From positions 1 through 64,000 of the forward strand of contig WVZY01000029.1 in NCBI GenBank assembly GCA_011772205.1: a stretch of 64,000 nucleotides of DNA. Reading direction: 5' to 3'. A program made the position numbers and the translations under genes. The notes under the pieces are model-generated. The model saw only the letters and a program-made list of their open reading frames with translations. It ran no database searches and was not told the DNA's origin. Origin of the DNA: Candidatus Latescibacterota bacterium. Its GTDB lineage: Bacteria > Krumholzibacteriota > Krumholzibacteriia > WVZY01. Shown in pieces: positions 39,264-48,325 of the stretch (positions within the stretch are counted from its first letter, which is position 1; the number at the start of each line of letters is the position of its first letter).

Positions 39264-39599
39264 TTAACGGTCGTCGCTCTGCTGAGCGCAACGCAAACAC
39301 TTTTCGGCTTCGGGAAGCGCCTGCAGCCGGCGCTTGGAGATCGCCTTGCCGCATGTGGTGCATATGCCATACGTTCCCTCGTCGATTCTTCTCAACGCCG
39401 CGCCAATGAGGCGTGCTTCATCTCTGCCGGCACGCGCCAATCGATGCAGGACTTCGTCGTCATCCGCTTCGACAGCTTGCTCCTCGATGTCGTCGTCTTC
39501 CGGCTGACGCAGGGTTTCATTGATCTCAGCGAGCCGCTCTTGGAGCGACTTGAGCCTATCTTCCAAGAGGGCCCTCCATTTGGCAGTATCGTCGGACAT
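39264..39599 (-). CDS. DksA/TraR-type zinc-finger protein
   Basis: A 111-residue regulator. An N-terminal coiled coil (LLEDRLKSLQERLAEINETL) is rich in acidic residues, then comes the C4 zinc finger GICTTCGKAISKRRLQALPE with CLRC. The DxxDxA tip of true DksA is not clear (EADDDEVLHRLARA is the nearest), so it may be a TraR/YbiI-type relative binding RNA polymerase through the secondary channel. Single gene, convergent to the PLP enzyme. Confidence 0.85.
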   Translation of the reverse strand: MSDDTAKWRALLEDRLKSLQERLAEINETLRQPEDDDIEEQAVEADDDEVLHRLARAGRDEARLIGAALRRIDEGTYGICTTCGKAISKRRLQALPEAEKCLRCAQQSDDR

Positions 39600-39759
39600 G
39601 ATCTCAACCTCCGCGCTTCGTTTTCATAGCGACAACACCGGGCAGAAAGAAACGCCATCCAATCTTTGGTGCAGGGCGACAAGCGCGTGTGGACGCAACC
39701 CGCGCCTGATTCTTCCTCCCAAGATGGGATATGCCATACTTCCAGAAACAGTTGCTAGA

Positions 39760-39885
39760 TTATTTTAGCATAGTCCTTAAAGCTTCATAAGGTGTTTCTC
39801 CGTTCAACGTCCCGTGGAGTCAATTATAATAGCAGAAGTGTCCGCAATGCGCTAATTTCTTGTTCAAATCCGCATTATTTGCTTA
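39760..39885 (-). pseudogene. IS3/IS481-type transposase C-terminal fragment
   Basis: The minus strand reads NKKLAHCGHFCYYN, a stop, LHGTLNGETPYEALRTMLK, stop. The block matches the YNxxRPHGALNGxTPYEAL end of rve transposases. The rest is gone. The remainder of 39600-39976 holds no gene. Confidence 0.7.
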
Positions 39886-39976
39886 AGGCGATCGCTGATG
39901 TAACTCTACCTCATCCGAATGGTGAGATCTTTTGACATGGCTGTTTGGGAAAGTGGAACGTTAGCAGGGAACCGGC

Positions 39977-40375
39977 ATGGAGTGGGTTCTTCTCATAATC
40001 TCACTCGGTGTTATGACTTTGGGTGCTGAAGGTCTCGTTCGGGGTTCGTCCCTTCTCGCCCTGCGAATGGATGTAGTTATGATCGAGTACCCACGGAAGG
40101 GCGTGTATTCGTACGGTTTCGTTACCAGCTACGCAACCCGGCACTATGCCGATGGCGCCATCCAGCTGGCGAACGTCTTCATCCCCGGCCCACCTGTGCC
40201 CACTACCGGAGTTCTGATCGCGCTGCCGGTCGAGGAGCTTTTCTATCTGGACATATCCGTGGAGGACGCGCTGAAACTGATACTCAGTGGCGGTGTGGCT
40301 GCGCCGGACGATCTGCGTCAACGAACGCCGCAGGAGCTGCCGGGAAACGATAACCCAAACGCGGGTCGCGGATAA
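39977..40375 (+). CDS. Chimeric ORF: CaCA antiporter start joined to DUF502 C-terminus
   Basis: 132 codons. Residues 1-30 (WVLLIISLGVMTLGAEGLVRGSSLLAL) are the first helix of a calcium/cation antiporter (CaCA). From about residue 34 the sequence (MIEYPRKGVYSYGFVTSY, PGPPVPTTGVLIALPVEELF, YLDISVEDALKLILSGGV) is the periplasmic C-terminal half of DUF502 proteins, lacking their two N-terminal TM helices. Two unrelated genes were joined in frame, probably by a deletion. The single CaCA helix could still anchor the DUF502 part. An expressed chimera or a relic are both possible. Confidence 0.65.
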   Translation: MEWVLLIISLGVMTLGAEGLVRGSSLLALRMDVVMIEYPRKGVYSYGFVTSYATRHYADGAIQLANVFIPGPPVPTTGVLIALPVEELFYLDISVEDALKLILSGGVAAPDDLRQRTPQELPGNDNPNAGRG

Positions 40376-40440
40376 GCATCATTCGATGAAGGGGGATTAG
40401 CACGGGGGCTCGCTTCATCAAGGCATATCTGGTGCCTCAA

Positions 40441-41409
40441 CTAATGGCTTTTATTATGAATTTGACTCTGAACAACGCGAATAAGTTGAAGCCGGCTTTT
40501 CACGTCCAGCTTTTGATAGATGTGGTAAATGTGATTTTTTACCGTGTGGAGTGAAATAAACAGTTCCCCCGTTATATCTTTGTTGCTTTTCCCTTTCAGG
40601 ATCAATTCTATAATCTCCTGCTCTCGCTTGGACAGCCCGTATTTCGAATAAAATTCTTCGAGGTTGGCTTCAAGCATGAGCGGCAGGCCATCGGGCGCGG
40701 GCTGGAATTTCCTGAGATAATATCGCAGATAGAGCAGCGGTGGAAGGTTGGCGGAAAAATGGAGAAAAATAGGGAACAGATGCGGATCAAACGGAGAGCT
40801 GATCGAGTTTTGCGAAAAGATCAAGATGATTGTGAATCCGAAGAAACAGATCAAGCTATAAATGCGAACGGCTTTTCTCTGGTTGCTGTCTTTGAGGTCT
40901 CTCGATAGGAATAATGCAAAAGCAAGGATCAGAAGATAAGATGCGAAGGTTATTTTATCCAGAACAGAAAACAGAATGACTGAAATTCGGGCGTCCTGGC
41001 TGCGCAAAAAGTTTTTCGTTACCAGCACCAGGATCAGAAAGAACAGCGCCCAGAACGCAACATAGCCTCGTGTGAGATAAGGAGGAATTTTCTTCTGGAG
41101 AAAACCCGCCAAGAACGAACAGAAGAAATAGATTGCCAGGGGGATGAAGGGAAACACCAGAAAAACGAAGATGTGGTTCAGAAGCATAATGGTCTCGGCC
41201 GGTTGGCCGCTCAACAGTCGGAAGGCAAGATATCTCCCTATGAGATCGATGAATCCGGCGACAAAAAAGGTGGAGATAAAATAGAGGTAATTCAGAAGAA
41301 AGAGGAGCTGAAATCTCCTGTGAAGAAGAAAGCACAAGTATAGCGTTGCCAGGGCGATACCCACAGTGAACAGGTAGAGCAGAGGAGAGATGAGATTCGT
41401 CATTGTCAA
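40441..41409 (-). CDS. LuxR-type regulator with seven-TM sensor
   Basis: 322 residues. Seven hydrophobic helices fill residues 1-230 and form a membrane sensor. A C-terminal LuxR helix-turn-helix follows (LSKREQEIIELILKGKSNKD, LFISLHTVKNHIYHIYQKL). Joining a polytopic sensor straight to a DNA-binding domain makes a one-component membrane-bound regulator. Composition is more Leu/Phe/Ile- and AT-rich than in neighbours, though membrane proteins always are. The ligand and target genes are unknown; the divergent gene at 41669 is a candidate. Confidence 0.85.
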   Translation of the reverse strand: MTMTNLISPLLYLFTVGIALATLYLCFLLHRRFQLLFLLNYLYFISTFFVAGFIDLIGRYLAFRLLSGQPAETIMLLNHIFVFLVFPFIPLAIYFFCSFLAGFLQKKIPPYLTRGYVAFWALFFLILVLVTKNFLRSQDARISVILFSVLDKITFASYLLILAFALFLSRDLKDSNQRKAVRIYSLICFFGFTIILIFSQNSISSPFDPHLFPIFLHFSANLPPLLYLRYYLRKFQPAPDGLPLMLEANLEEFYSKYGLSKREQEIIELILKGKSNKDITGELFISLHTVKNHIYHIYQKLDVKSRLQLIRVVQSQIHNKSH

Positions 41410-41668
41410 ACCGTACTAATTGATCTTCCAGTAGCAAACCGGGCGGATTCTTTTCGACCACATCATTGCAATTCCTGATCGTCTCAATCGAACTTCATAA
41501 CAGAGGCTTTGGCAATAGGAAAAAAGTCTCATTTGTTGAATCCACACCTTTATCTCATTGTCATTCTTTTATTTTCAACCTAAGTTAATGCTGTGTGGAC
41601 GAGGGGAAGACCATGATAGAACTGTTGCTCGAGAGCGTGACCGACAATCTGGACAAAGGGGGAACTAG

Positions 41669-42097
41669 ATGAAGAAGATCAGCATAGGGCGTGTTATTCT
41701 CGCTGGTTTTGTGGCAAGCCTGGTTTTTCTGTTTGTTGAGATCGTCCTGGAAGGGTCTGTCCAGCTCATCTTTGGCGTAAGCGAGACCGAACTGATGCGG
41801 GAAGCTCGCATGACTCTACCTTCTGGAACCCTCTACTATGTTGTAACCATCGTATATCTCTATATGGTATGCACGTTGATCATGTGGGTCTATGCAGCCA
41901 TCCGGCCTCGGTTCAGAAGTCGTCTGCATGCGGGCTTGGTGACGGGCATGATTTTTTGGCTGTTTGTCGTTTTATTCCTGGTCAACTACAGCAACATCGG
42001 ACTGTATCCGCTGAAATTGGGTCTGCTGGGCATGGGATTCAATCTCGTTGAAATTCCTGCAGCAGTCATCGTGGGAAGTCTTGTCTATAAAGAGTAA
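41669..42097 (+). CDS. Four-TM membrane protein
   Basis: 142 residues, with helices at VILAGFVASLVFLFVEIVL, LYYVVTIVYLYMVCTLIMWV, LVTGMIFWLFVVLFLVNY and LGLLGMGFNLVEIPAAVIVG. GGGGG precedes the ATG. No catalytic residues are clear and the family is not recognised. It is divergent from the LuxR-type gene. Confidence 0.65.
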   Translation: MKKISIGRVILAGFVASLVFLFVEIVLEGSVQLIFGVSETELMREARMTLPSGTLYYVVTIVYLYMVCTLIMWVYAAIRPRFRSRLHAGLVTGMIFWLFVVLFLVNYSNIGLYPLKLGLLGMGFNLVEIPAAVIVGSLVYKE

Positions 42098-42318
42098 GTG
42101 TATGCGATCAAGCACTCCGCGAAAGAAGCGAGGCGCAAATGTTTTTCGACAGACCGGATCCGGGAATCGGCTATATTCTATCCCATGTTTTAGCCATGCT
42201 GTCTTTGTTAATTATTGATTGATGGAAGTTCACTGGCACCAGCGAAACGAGTGATTTTTTAAGCCGTTTTCTCTGCTTGATTTCTTTTTGATCAATCGAG
42301 ACACTCGTCCAGGGGTGC

Positions 42319-43014
42319 ATGCTCGTGAAGCTGCCGTTTTTGATCTCGGTGCCCCACGCGGGGCTGGTCGTCCCCCCCGAAGTAGAAGACATCTGTGTCC
42401 TCACAGAGAGGCAAATCATCGAAGATGGCGATGAGGGTGCGTCGGAGATATATGATATCGCCGACGAGGTCGTCCAGTATGTTACGACGTCCATTGCCCG
42501 CGCCGTCGTCGACGTGAATCGCGCTGAAAACGACCGCCGCGCAGACGGCGTCGTCAAAACGCATACGTGTTGGAGCGTTCCGGTTTACAGCGAGTCCCCT
42601 TCGGAAGAAACGGTCGAAAAGCTACTCGAGGCCTACTACCGGCCGTATCACCAACGGCTGAGCGAATCAGGTGCCGGGATAATGCTCGGAATCGATTGTC
42701 ATACGATGGCATCCAAAGCTCCCCCCATCGGCCCCGACCCGGGGTCCATTCGCCCATACATTTGCCTTAGCAACGCCGATGGCACGTGCTCCCCAGAGTG
42801 GCTCCAGGCATTGGCGCGCAGTTTTCAGAAAACTTTTGGCGTGCCGGTCGCTGTCAATGATCCATTCAAGGGCGGTTATATCGTCCGGACGCATGCCGGT
42901 GAAATCCCGTGGATCCAGCTCGAACTATCCCGTGCGCCGTTTGCAACGAACGCTGAAAAACGGGCCAATGTGTTGGACGCGCTAGGCGATTGGCTGAGAG
43001 AAGCTCTGAGCTGA
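42319..43014 (+). CDS. N-formylglutamate amidohydrolase-like enzyme
   Basis: 231 residues of the FGase (HutG2) family: SVPHAGLVVP at the start, DVNRAENDRRADGVVKT, CHTMASKAP (conserved DCHTM zinc site), and PFKGGYIVRTHAGEIPWIQLEL at the end. It would deformylate N-formylglutamate in histidine breakdown or a related N-acyl amino acid. No hut genes are near, so the substrate is open. AGGGG precedes the ATG. Confidence 0.9.
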   Translation: MLVKLPFLISVPHAGLVVPPEVEDICVLTERQIIEDGDEGASEIYDIADEVVQYVTTSIARAVVDVNRAENDRRADGVVKTHTCWSVPVYSESPSEETVEKLLEAYYRPYHQRLSESGAGIMLGIDCHTMASKAPPIGPDPGSIRPYICLSNADGTCSPEWLQALARSFQKTFGVPVAVNDPFKGGYIVRTHAGEIPWIQLELSRAPFATNAEKRANVLDALGDWLREALS

Positions 43015-43251
43015 GGACTCCTCTCGTTTTTGGCTGATTCACGTAGCCCGTACAATTCCCGGCAAACTCGCAGGTGATCTCAGTAATGAGCTATCTCCCA
43101 TATCCATGATCTCCTTAGCGCTCGCCAGCCGCCGCCACCAAGCGAGCCCCCCGAGATAAATAAAGCTTCTTGCCTAAGACAACATTCAATGCGAGAATCA
43201 CATCCGTCGAACCTTCGGTTGGTCGGCTTCTTCACATAGGCAGGTACATGG

Positions 43252-44199
43252 ATGTCCGATTGGTGGTCGGATCTCATCAACTGGCTCCAGCGATTTTTGG
43301 GTCTTTCTCCCTTCGTGATCGAGCGGCTCATCTGGACGTTTCTCGCTTGGCTCGTCTATTTCATATTCCGTCTGACCGTCTCCTTTGTCGTCGAGCGCCG
43401 GGTGACCGATGTCGCCAGGCAGTATCTCCTCAGAAAATCGGCAAGCTATGCCCTGGGTTTTGCCGTCATCATCGCCACCTTGGTCATATGGTTCGGCAAT
43501 CTAACCGGCTGGGCGGCGTATCTCGGCATCCTGTCCGCAGGGCTGGCGATCGCCCTCCAGGATCCCGTGACGAACGTTGCAGGCTGGATTTTCATAACCA
43601 TCCGCAAACCTTTTGTCGTCGGCGATCGCATTCAAATTGGAGAGCATCGAGGAGACGTGATCGATATGCGGCTCTTCCAGTTCTCTCTCATCGAAATCGG
43701 CAACTGGGTGGACGCCGATCAGAGCACCGGCCGGATCATACACATACCCAACGGTTGGGTTTTCAAGCAGAGCACAGCTAATTATACGCGGGGATTCAAT
43801 TTCATCTGGAACGAACTCGCGATTACGATAACTTTCGAAAGCAATTGGGAAGGCGCCAAGGAAATCCTGAGCGAGATCGCCACGAAGCACTCGATACTTA
43901 AGAGCCAGGAAGCGCAAGACCAGGTCCGCAAAGCGGCGCGCAAATACCTGATCTATTTTCAGCATCTAACACCCATTGTGTGGACATCGGTTGCGGACAA
44001 CGGTGTTACGCTGACGGTTCGATACATTTGCGATCCTCGCAAGCGGCGGTCGACGGAGGCGGCCATCTGGGAGGATGTGCTCGAGGCTTTCGGATCAAGA
44101 TCCGATATCGACTTCGCATATCCCACAACCCGTTTCTACAACAACGTGTCGGAAGGAAAGCCGGAGGCGAGGGCAGAACCTGGAGTTCAGACCAAATAG
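43252..44199 (+). CDS. MscS-family mechanosensitive channel
   Basis: 315 residues. Three N-terminal helices (VIERLIWTFLAWLVYFIFRL, YALGFAVIIATLVIWFGNL, then pore helix AAYLGILSAGLAIALQDPVTNVAGW) precede the MscS beta domain (FVVGDRIQIGEHRGDVIDMR, then IIHIPNGWVFKQSTANYTRG). The C-terminal alpha/beta domain is present and rather long. It would open under membrane tension in osmotic shock. The PP2C gene starts about 140 bases later. Confidence 0.93.
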   Translation: MSDWWSDLINWLQRFLGLSPFVIERLIWTFLAWLVYFIFRLTVSFVVERRVTDVARQYLLRKSASYALGFAVIIATLVIWFGNLTGWAAYLGILSAGLAIALQDPVTNVAGWIFITIRKPFVVGDRIQIGEHRGDVIDMRLFQFSLIEIGNWVDADQSTGRIIHIPNGWVFKQSTANYTRGFNFIWNELAITITFESNWEGAKEILSEIATKHSILKSQEAQDQVRKAARKYLIYFQHLTPIVWTSVADNGVTLTVRYICDPRKRRSTEAAIWEDVLEAFGSRSDIDFAYPTTRFYNNVSEGKPEARAEPGVQTK

Positions 44200-44336
44200 C
44201 CAGCAGAGTTCTCGATCATCTCGCACTGGCTATCGGCGCAGAATGGAGTGGAACTGGAGTTCGTTTTTGAATTTTCTTGCCCAGGTCGGAGCGAACGGTA
44301 GACTTTCTGATGAGATCAATCTCAAAGGTCGTCCCC

Positions 44337-45143
44337 ATGCAGTCTCACATTTTCACCGATGCGCATATGGATGCGCCGGAGTTCGTCGCGGCAGCACGAG
44401 TGCGGGTGGGCATTTTCTCGTCTCGATCCCCCGATCCCGACCATGACCGCAATGAGGATGCAGCCGCCGTTTTCGAGATCGACGAAAACCGGGCGGTTTT
44501 CGCCCTGGCTGATGGTGTTGGAGGTGTTCGTGGCGGGGACCTTGCCTCAAGCATCGCGATCGAGCAGCTGCAGCTGGCTATAGAAAGCGGTTTGCAGGAT
44601 GCGAAAAACCTGCGAGCTTGCATTGTCGATGCGTTCGAGAACGCCAATCGGATCATTACAGAGAAGGGAATCGGTGCGGCCACCACCCTGGCCGTGATCG
44701 AAGTCGATTCGGGAACCGTCCGGCCGTACCATGCAGGTGACACCGAGATCATCGCCTCAGGTCTGCGGGGAAAGCTCAAACTGCAGACCCTTGCGCACTC
44801 TCCCGTTGCCTACGCCGTCGAAAGCGGAATCATCGATGAGCAAGAGGCGATGCAGCACGATGATCGCCATGTGGTTTCAAACTTCGTCGGCAGTCCTGAC
44901 ATGCGTATCGAGATCGGTTCCTCGCTCTCCCTGGCGCGCAGGGACACCGTCATTCTCGCCAGCGACGGCCTCACCGATAACCTCCATACCGATGAGATCA
45001 TCGAGATGATTCGGAAAGGTCCGCTGGACGCCGTCATGAAACGAATAGCCTCCGAAGTAGCACATCGAATGCACCATTCCACCGGAGACCACCCCTCGAA
45101 ACCCGATGATCTCACGTTCCTGGTTTTCCGCCGGACGGAGTAA
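44337..45143 (+). CDS. PPM/PP2C-type protein phosphatase
   Basis: About 268 residues. Motifs of metal-dependent phosphatases: DRNEDAAAVF, FALADGVGGVRGGDLAS, GIGAATTLAVIEV, HAGDTEIIASGLRG, and VILASDGLTDNLHTDEI. Start ATG 44337; the frame before it runs into the mscS end. It may counteract Ser/Thr kinases such as the one at 34453, but they are 10 kb apart and no link is shown. Confidence 0.9.
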   Translation: MQSHIFTDAHMDAPEFVAAARVRVGIFSSRSPDPDHDRNEDAAAVFEIDENRAVFALADGVGGVRGGDLASSIAIEQLQLAIESGLQDAKNLRACIVDAFENANRIITEKGIGAATTLAVIEVDSGTVRPYHAGDTEIIASGLRGKLKLQTLAHSPVAYAVESGIIDEQEAMQHDDRHVVSNFVGSPDMRIEIGSSLSLARRDTVILASDGLTDNLHTDEIIEMIRKGPLDAVMKRIASEVAHRMHHSTGDHPSKPDDLTFLVFRRTE

Positions 45144-45230
45144 GGGAAGGGATCTGATCCGAGGCCGCGCCGGCCGGCTCCCATAGACTGGCGCCTTGAC
45201 AAACATCCGAATTTCCTATAGAGGTGACTT

Positions 45231-46322
45231 ATGGCTATAAAATGCAAATCACGCTTAGTAGTGCTTGCAGTTCTTTTGCTCCTGACGTTTCTGGTCCAGT
45301 GTGCCAGAGAGCGGGGACCGGCCGATCCTTCCAGCGATATCATCGATAAGTACTTCGACGCTATTGGAGGGAAAAATAGCATCGAAGCGGTGGATAACCT
45401 GGTCATCGGGGGCTACTACGGCAATGTGTTCATTGTCAGGGGCGACAGCATGACGCTTTACCTCAAGAAGCCACTCTCACTGCGAAGGGAGTCCTACGGC
45501 CGGGTCATCACATACGATGGAGAAACCGGTTATATGAACGCCTTCGGCGAGCTTACCGAAACCAAGGGCGATTACCTAACGAGCCTTCGTTACTACGCAG
45601 GCTTCTTCCACAACTGCTTCAGCCTCCTTAAATTCGGCGACGCACTCGATGAGGCCACTTATCTTGGCGAGAGGCATTTGGGGCCGCAACATGAACATGT
45701 GATATCCATCCCTTTTGAGGGAACCGACTATGAAGTCCACATCCTGGCCGACAGCTTTCTCGTCGACAGGATTGTGTTCCCCTTCGGCGATCCGAAGCAA
45801 GGTACGAGGATGGTAAACTCCCTGAAGAATTACAAGGAGTTCCACGGCGTGCGGATGCCAACGGTGCTGACCTTTGATGTCGTCGGCCGCGAAGCAGCTC
45901 CTATGAAGCTCGAAGTGATCAGCGTCGAATCACAGGAATCGCTGCCGGATTCGCTCTTTGAGAAACCGGATATCCGCATCGAAGCCCCGACTATTCAAGA
46001 AGGTGTTATAACAGGCTTCATCTACGACGACGTCGAAGGAAACATTCTTACAAACGTCAGAAGAGAACACATGGAGGAACTGGGAATCGAACCCGGACAA
46101 TTCATGACCTTCGAGGTCGAAGGAAAAACGATGAGCGTCCGCTATGTCGAGAACATCCATACAGGCTTCAAAGGAGCCCAATTGGGCGACTACATGGCCA
46201 TCTATTACCAGACGCCTCTGCTATCCATTCTGATGTTTGGGGAAGGCGCTCTTTCGGATGTCTTCGAGTTCGAAAAGGGACAAGAGATAAAGATATGGGC
46301 GACCGAGGGCGGCGGGGATTGA
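45231..46322 (+). CDS. Lipoprotein with LolA-like part and a SAM-hydroxide-adenosyltransferase-like C-terminal fold
   Basis: 363 residues. Lipobox LTFLVQCA. Then DKYFDAIGGKNSIEAVDNLV opens a LolA/DUF620-like beta domain of the kind used in periplasmic lipid handling. From about residue 255 (VITGFIYDDVEGNILTNVR; LGDYMAIYYQTPLLSILMFG) the spacing of GNILTN and of the LSILMFG strand recalls the C-terminal domain of SAM hydroxide adenosyltransferases (DUF62). The catalytic N-terminal domain of those enzymes is absent. This would be a new pairing; the second assignment is tentative. Single gene. Confidence 0.6.
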   Translation: MAIKCKSRLVVLAVLLLLTFLVQCARERGPADPSSDIIDKYFDAIGGKNSIEAVDNLVIGGYYGNVFIVRGDSMTLYLKKPLSLRRESYGRVITYDGETGYMNAFGELTETKGDYLTSLRYYAGFFHNCFSLLKFGDALDEATYLGERHLGPQHEHVISIPFEGTDYEVHILADSFLVDRIVFPFGDPKQGTRMVNSLKNYKEFHGVRMPTVLTFDVVGREAAPMKLEVISVESQESLPDSLFEKPDIRIEAPTIQEGVITGFIYDDVEGNILTNVRREHMEELGIEPGQFMTFEVEGKTMSVRYVENIHTGFKGAQLGDYMAIYYQTPLLSILMFGEGALSDVFEFEKGQEIKIWATEGGGD

Positions 46323-46477
46323 GAAATCCGGGAAAAGGATTGATGGAAGACTGCGTAACACGGAGCCATTAACCAGTTGTCAGCGCGAATCAGAAAGCCA
46401 ATTGGATAGTGAGATAAAACGAACCTGAGAGATTGCAGACACGCGGAGTGTCCGCCAAGAAGGGCTCAAAAGAAGGA

Positions 46478-47440
46478 ATGAATCCAATGAAGAAGGATCA
46501 AAAGCTCAACAGAAGGGATTTTCTCAAAAAGGCTCCAGCCGCCGTGGCGGGTCTGGCAGCTGTCACTGGAGTATGTGCGGGAATGAATGATCTGTCGCCA
46601 GCCGCTTGGGCCGAGAGCTTGGCTAACGTCGGCGAATCGCCTCAAGAAAAAGAAATGCACGGCAAGTCGCTCGAGAAGGCCTCCTCATTCGAGGCGCCCA
46701 AGATCCGCCACTACCGGGCTCTGGGCAAGACCGGCCTGGAGCTTTCCGACATCAGCATGGGTGCCGCCGTGGACGATGCCGTCATCCGATACGCAGTTGA
46801 CCGAGGGATCAACTACTTCGACACAGCAGACTCCTATTATAACGGACAAGGCGAGGAGGCGTTTGGCAGAGTACTCAAGGGCATGCGGGATAAATGCGTT
46901 ATATCGACCAAACATATGGTCGAGCCGAGCTGGAACAAAGAAACGTTGATTGAGAAGGTCAACGCCAGCCTCAAGCGATTTAATTCAGACTACATAGACC
47001 TGCTGTTCATGCAGGGTGTCGGCGACCCCGCCCTTTTCAAGAATGAAGAGATCCTGTCGGCATACGATGAGCTCAAGAAACAGGGCAAGTATCGCTTTCT
47101 GTGCTTTTCCACACACGACACGGATGTTGTTGTCCCTGCCGCAATAGAGAGCGGCCTCTTCAGCGCAGCGATGCTGATGTACATTCCCAGCATGTTTCCC
47201 AAGATGGAGGAAATGCACACCAAGCTGTATGAAGCCGGGCTTGGCATCATCGCCATGAAAGCGCTGAAAGGCGGAGAAGGCGCGAACTTGCCTGAGAAGG
47301 CGAAGTCCGGTTTGACGTTCGCACAGGCTTCAATACAGTGGGCGCTGAGAGACGAGAAAATATCCACCGTGTTGATCAGCATGCGCACCTTCGAACATAT
47401 CGACGAGTATTTGAAAGTATCCGGGAGCGGTCTCTCGTAG
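46478..47440 (+). CDS. Tat-exported aldo/keto reductase
   Basis: About 320 residues. The twin-arginine motif NRRDFLKKAPAAVAGLA sends it to the periplasm folded. The TIM-barrel AKR domain has LGKTGLELSDISMG, FDTADSYYNGQGEE (Asp and Tyr of the tetrad), CVISTKH (Lys), and IDLLFMQGV. The tetrad His (normally LHGV) reads Gln, an oddity shared by some ferredoxin-type AKRs. The C-terminal Fe-S domain usual in Tat-AKRs is absent. ATG 46478 follows AAAGAAGGA. Confidence 0.87.
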   Translation: MNPMKKDQKLNRRDFLKKAPAAVAGLAAVTGVCAGMNDLSPAAWAESLANVGESPQEKEMHGKSLEKASSFEAPKIRHYRALGKTGLELSDISMGAAVDDAVIRYAVDRGINYFDTADSYYNGQGEEAFGRVLKGMRDKCVISTKHMVEPSWNKETLIEKVNASLKRFNSDYIDLLFMQGVGDPALFKNEEILSAYDELKKQGKYRFLCFSTHDTDVVVPAAIESGLFSAAMLMYIPSMFPKMEEMHTKLYEAGLGIIAMKALKGGEGANLPEKAKSGLTFAQASIQWALRDEKISTVLISMRTFEHIDEYLKVSGSGLS

Positions 47441-48325
47441 CATTCGAATCCAAAGCTCTGAAGTCGAATACTTGTGTCGGCGCGTTTATCATTACCGGCT
47501 GAGAAGCTTTGGAGGTCGTAGAATGCTTCGATCTTTAAAGCAGCAAATCGCCATAAAAATTTGCCTTATTAATTGATCGATTCAGTACTACGAATCTGAA
47601 TTCGATTGACTAGCATTCTTTTAATAGAAGTGGATCCGTGATATCGGTTATCATTCCAAATGTTGTTACAGCATATTTAATACTTGATTATTATCAACTA
47701 ATATGATATACTCTTTCAGCAGCTAACCGGGGAGGTTAGTGGATATCTAATTGGTATCTCAAATATTGCCTGGTCTCTAACAAGCCTCATCATCAGTTTA
47801 ACATCTTTGTATCTCACATCAGCTATTTAGCATCATCGTTCAGCTCCCCTTTTAGCGCAGCGGCTAATGCGTCCACCAGCATCGTAAAATCTGCGGAGAA
47901 GAATACTGGAGACGCCTCGCAGGAAGAAGAGCTTCAGTGTGCGCTATCAGGAGAACTTTCTCGGCGCCGGGATCTCGGCGCTGTTGATGTCGGTAGCCCG
48001 CCTGGATCTCGAACACGGGCTTGTATCCTTGTTCGCACTTGTTCGCTTTTTATGGCAAGCCGTTCGAGTCGGTCTACTCCAATGGGCTATTCTCAAGGCG
48101 ATTCTCGCTACATCTTTCGTTGAAGATGATAAAGGATCTTACGAAGTTTATTGGGGATTAGAACTCGAAAGACACTGGTGTTATTTTGCCCATACCCGAG
48201 CACCGCCGTTGTCTTCGGTATCCCGCCGTTAATGACGGCGGATATCTACCAAAAAGGATAGTCGGCACGCACTATCTACCCTCGATGAATAAGAGCTAGA
48301 AAAAATAATATATGGGGGAAATACA
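47441..48325. other. 885 bases without a convincing gene
   Basis: The first half is AT-rich. An ORF at 47939-48232 encodes a 97-residue hydrophobic product (MRYQENFLGAGISALLMSVA), with the frame open upstream and no ribosome-binding site; I do not recognise it. The second half probably carries the promoter of the sorting-signal protein gene. Confidence 0.35.

Noticed and set aside
43170-43781. 203-codon ORF overlapping the MscS gene
   Set aside because: A shadow frame rich in Arg/His over a well-supported MscS gene.
47939-48232. 97-codon ORF in a long spacer
   Set aside because: No ribosome-binding site, frame open beyond the start, no recognised family; kept only as a note.
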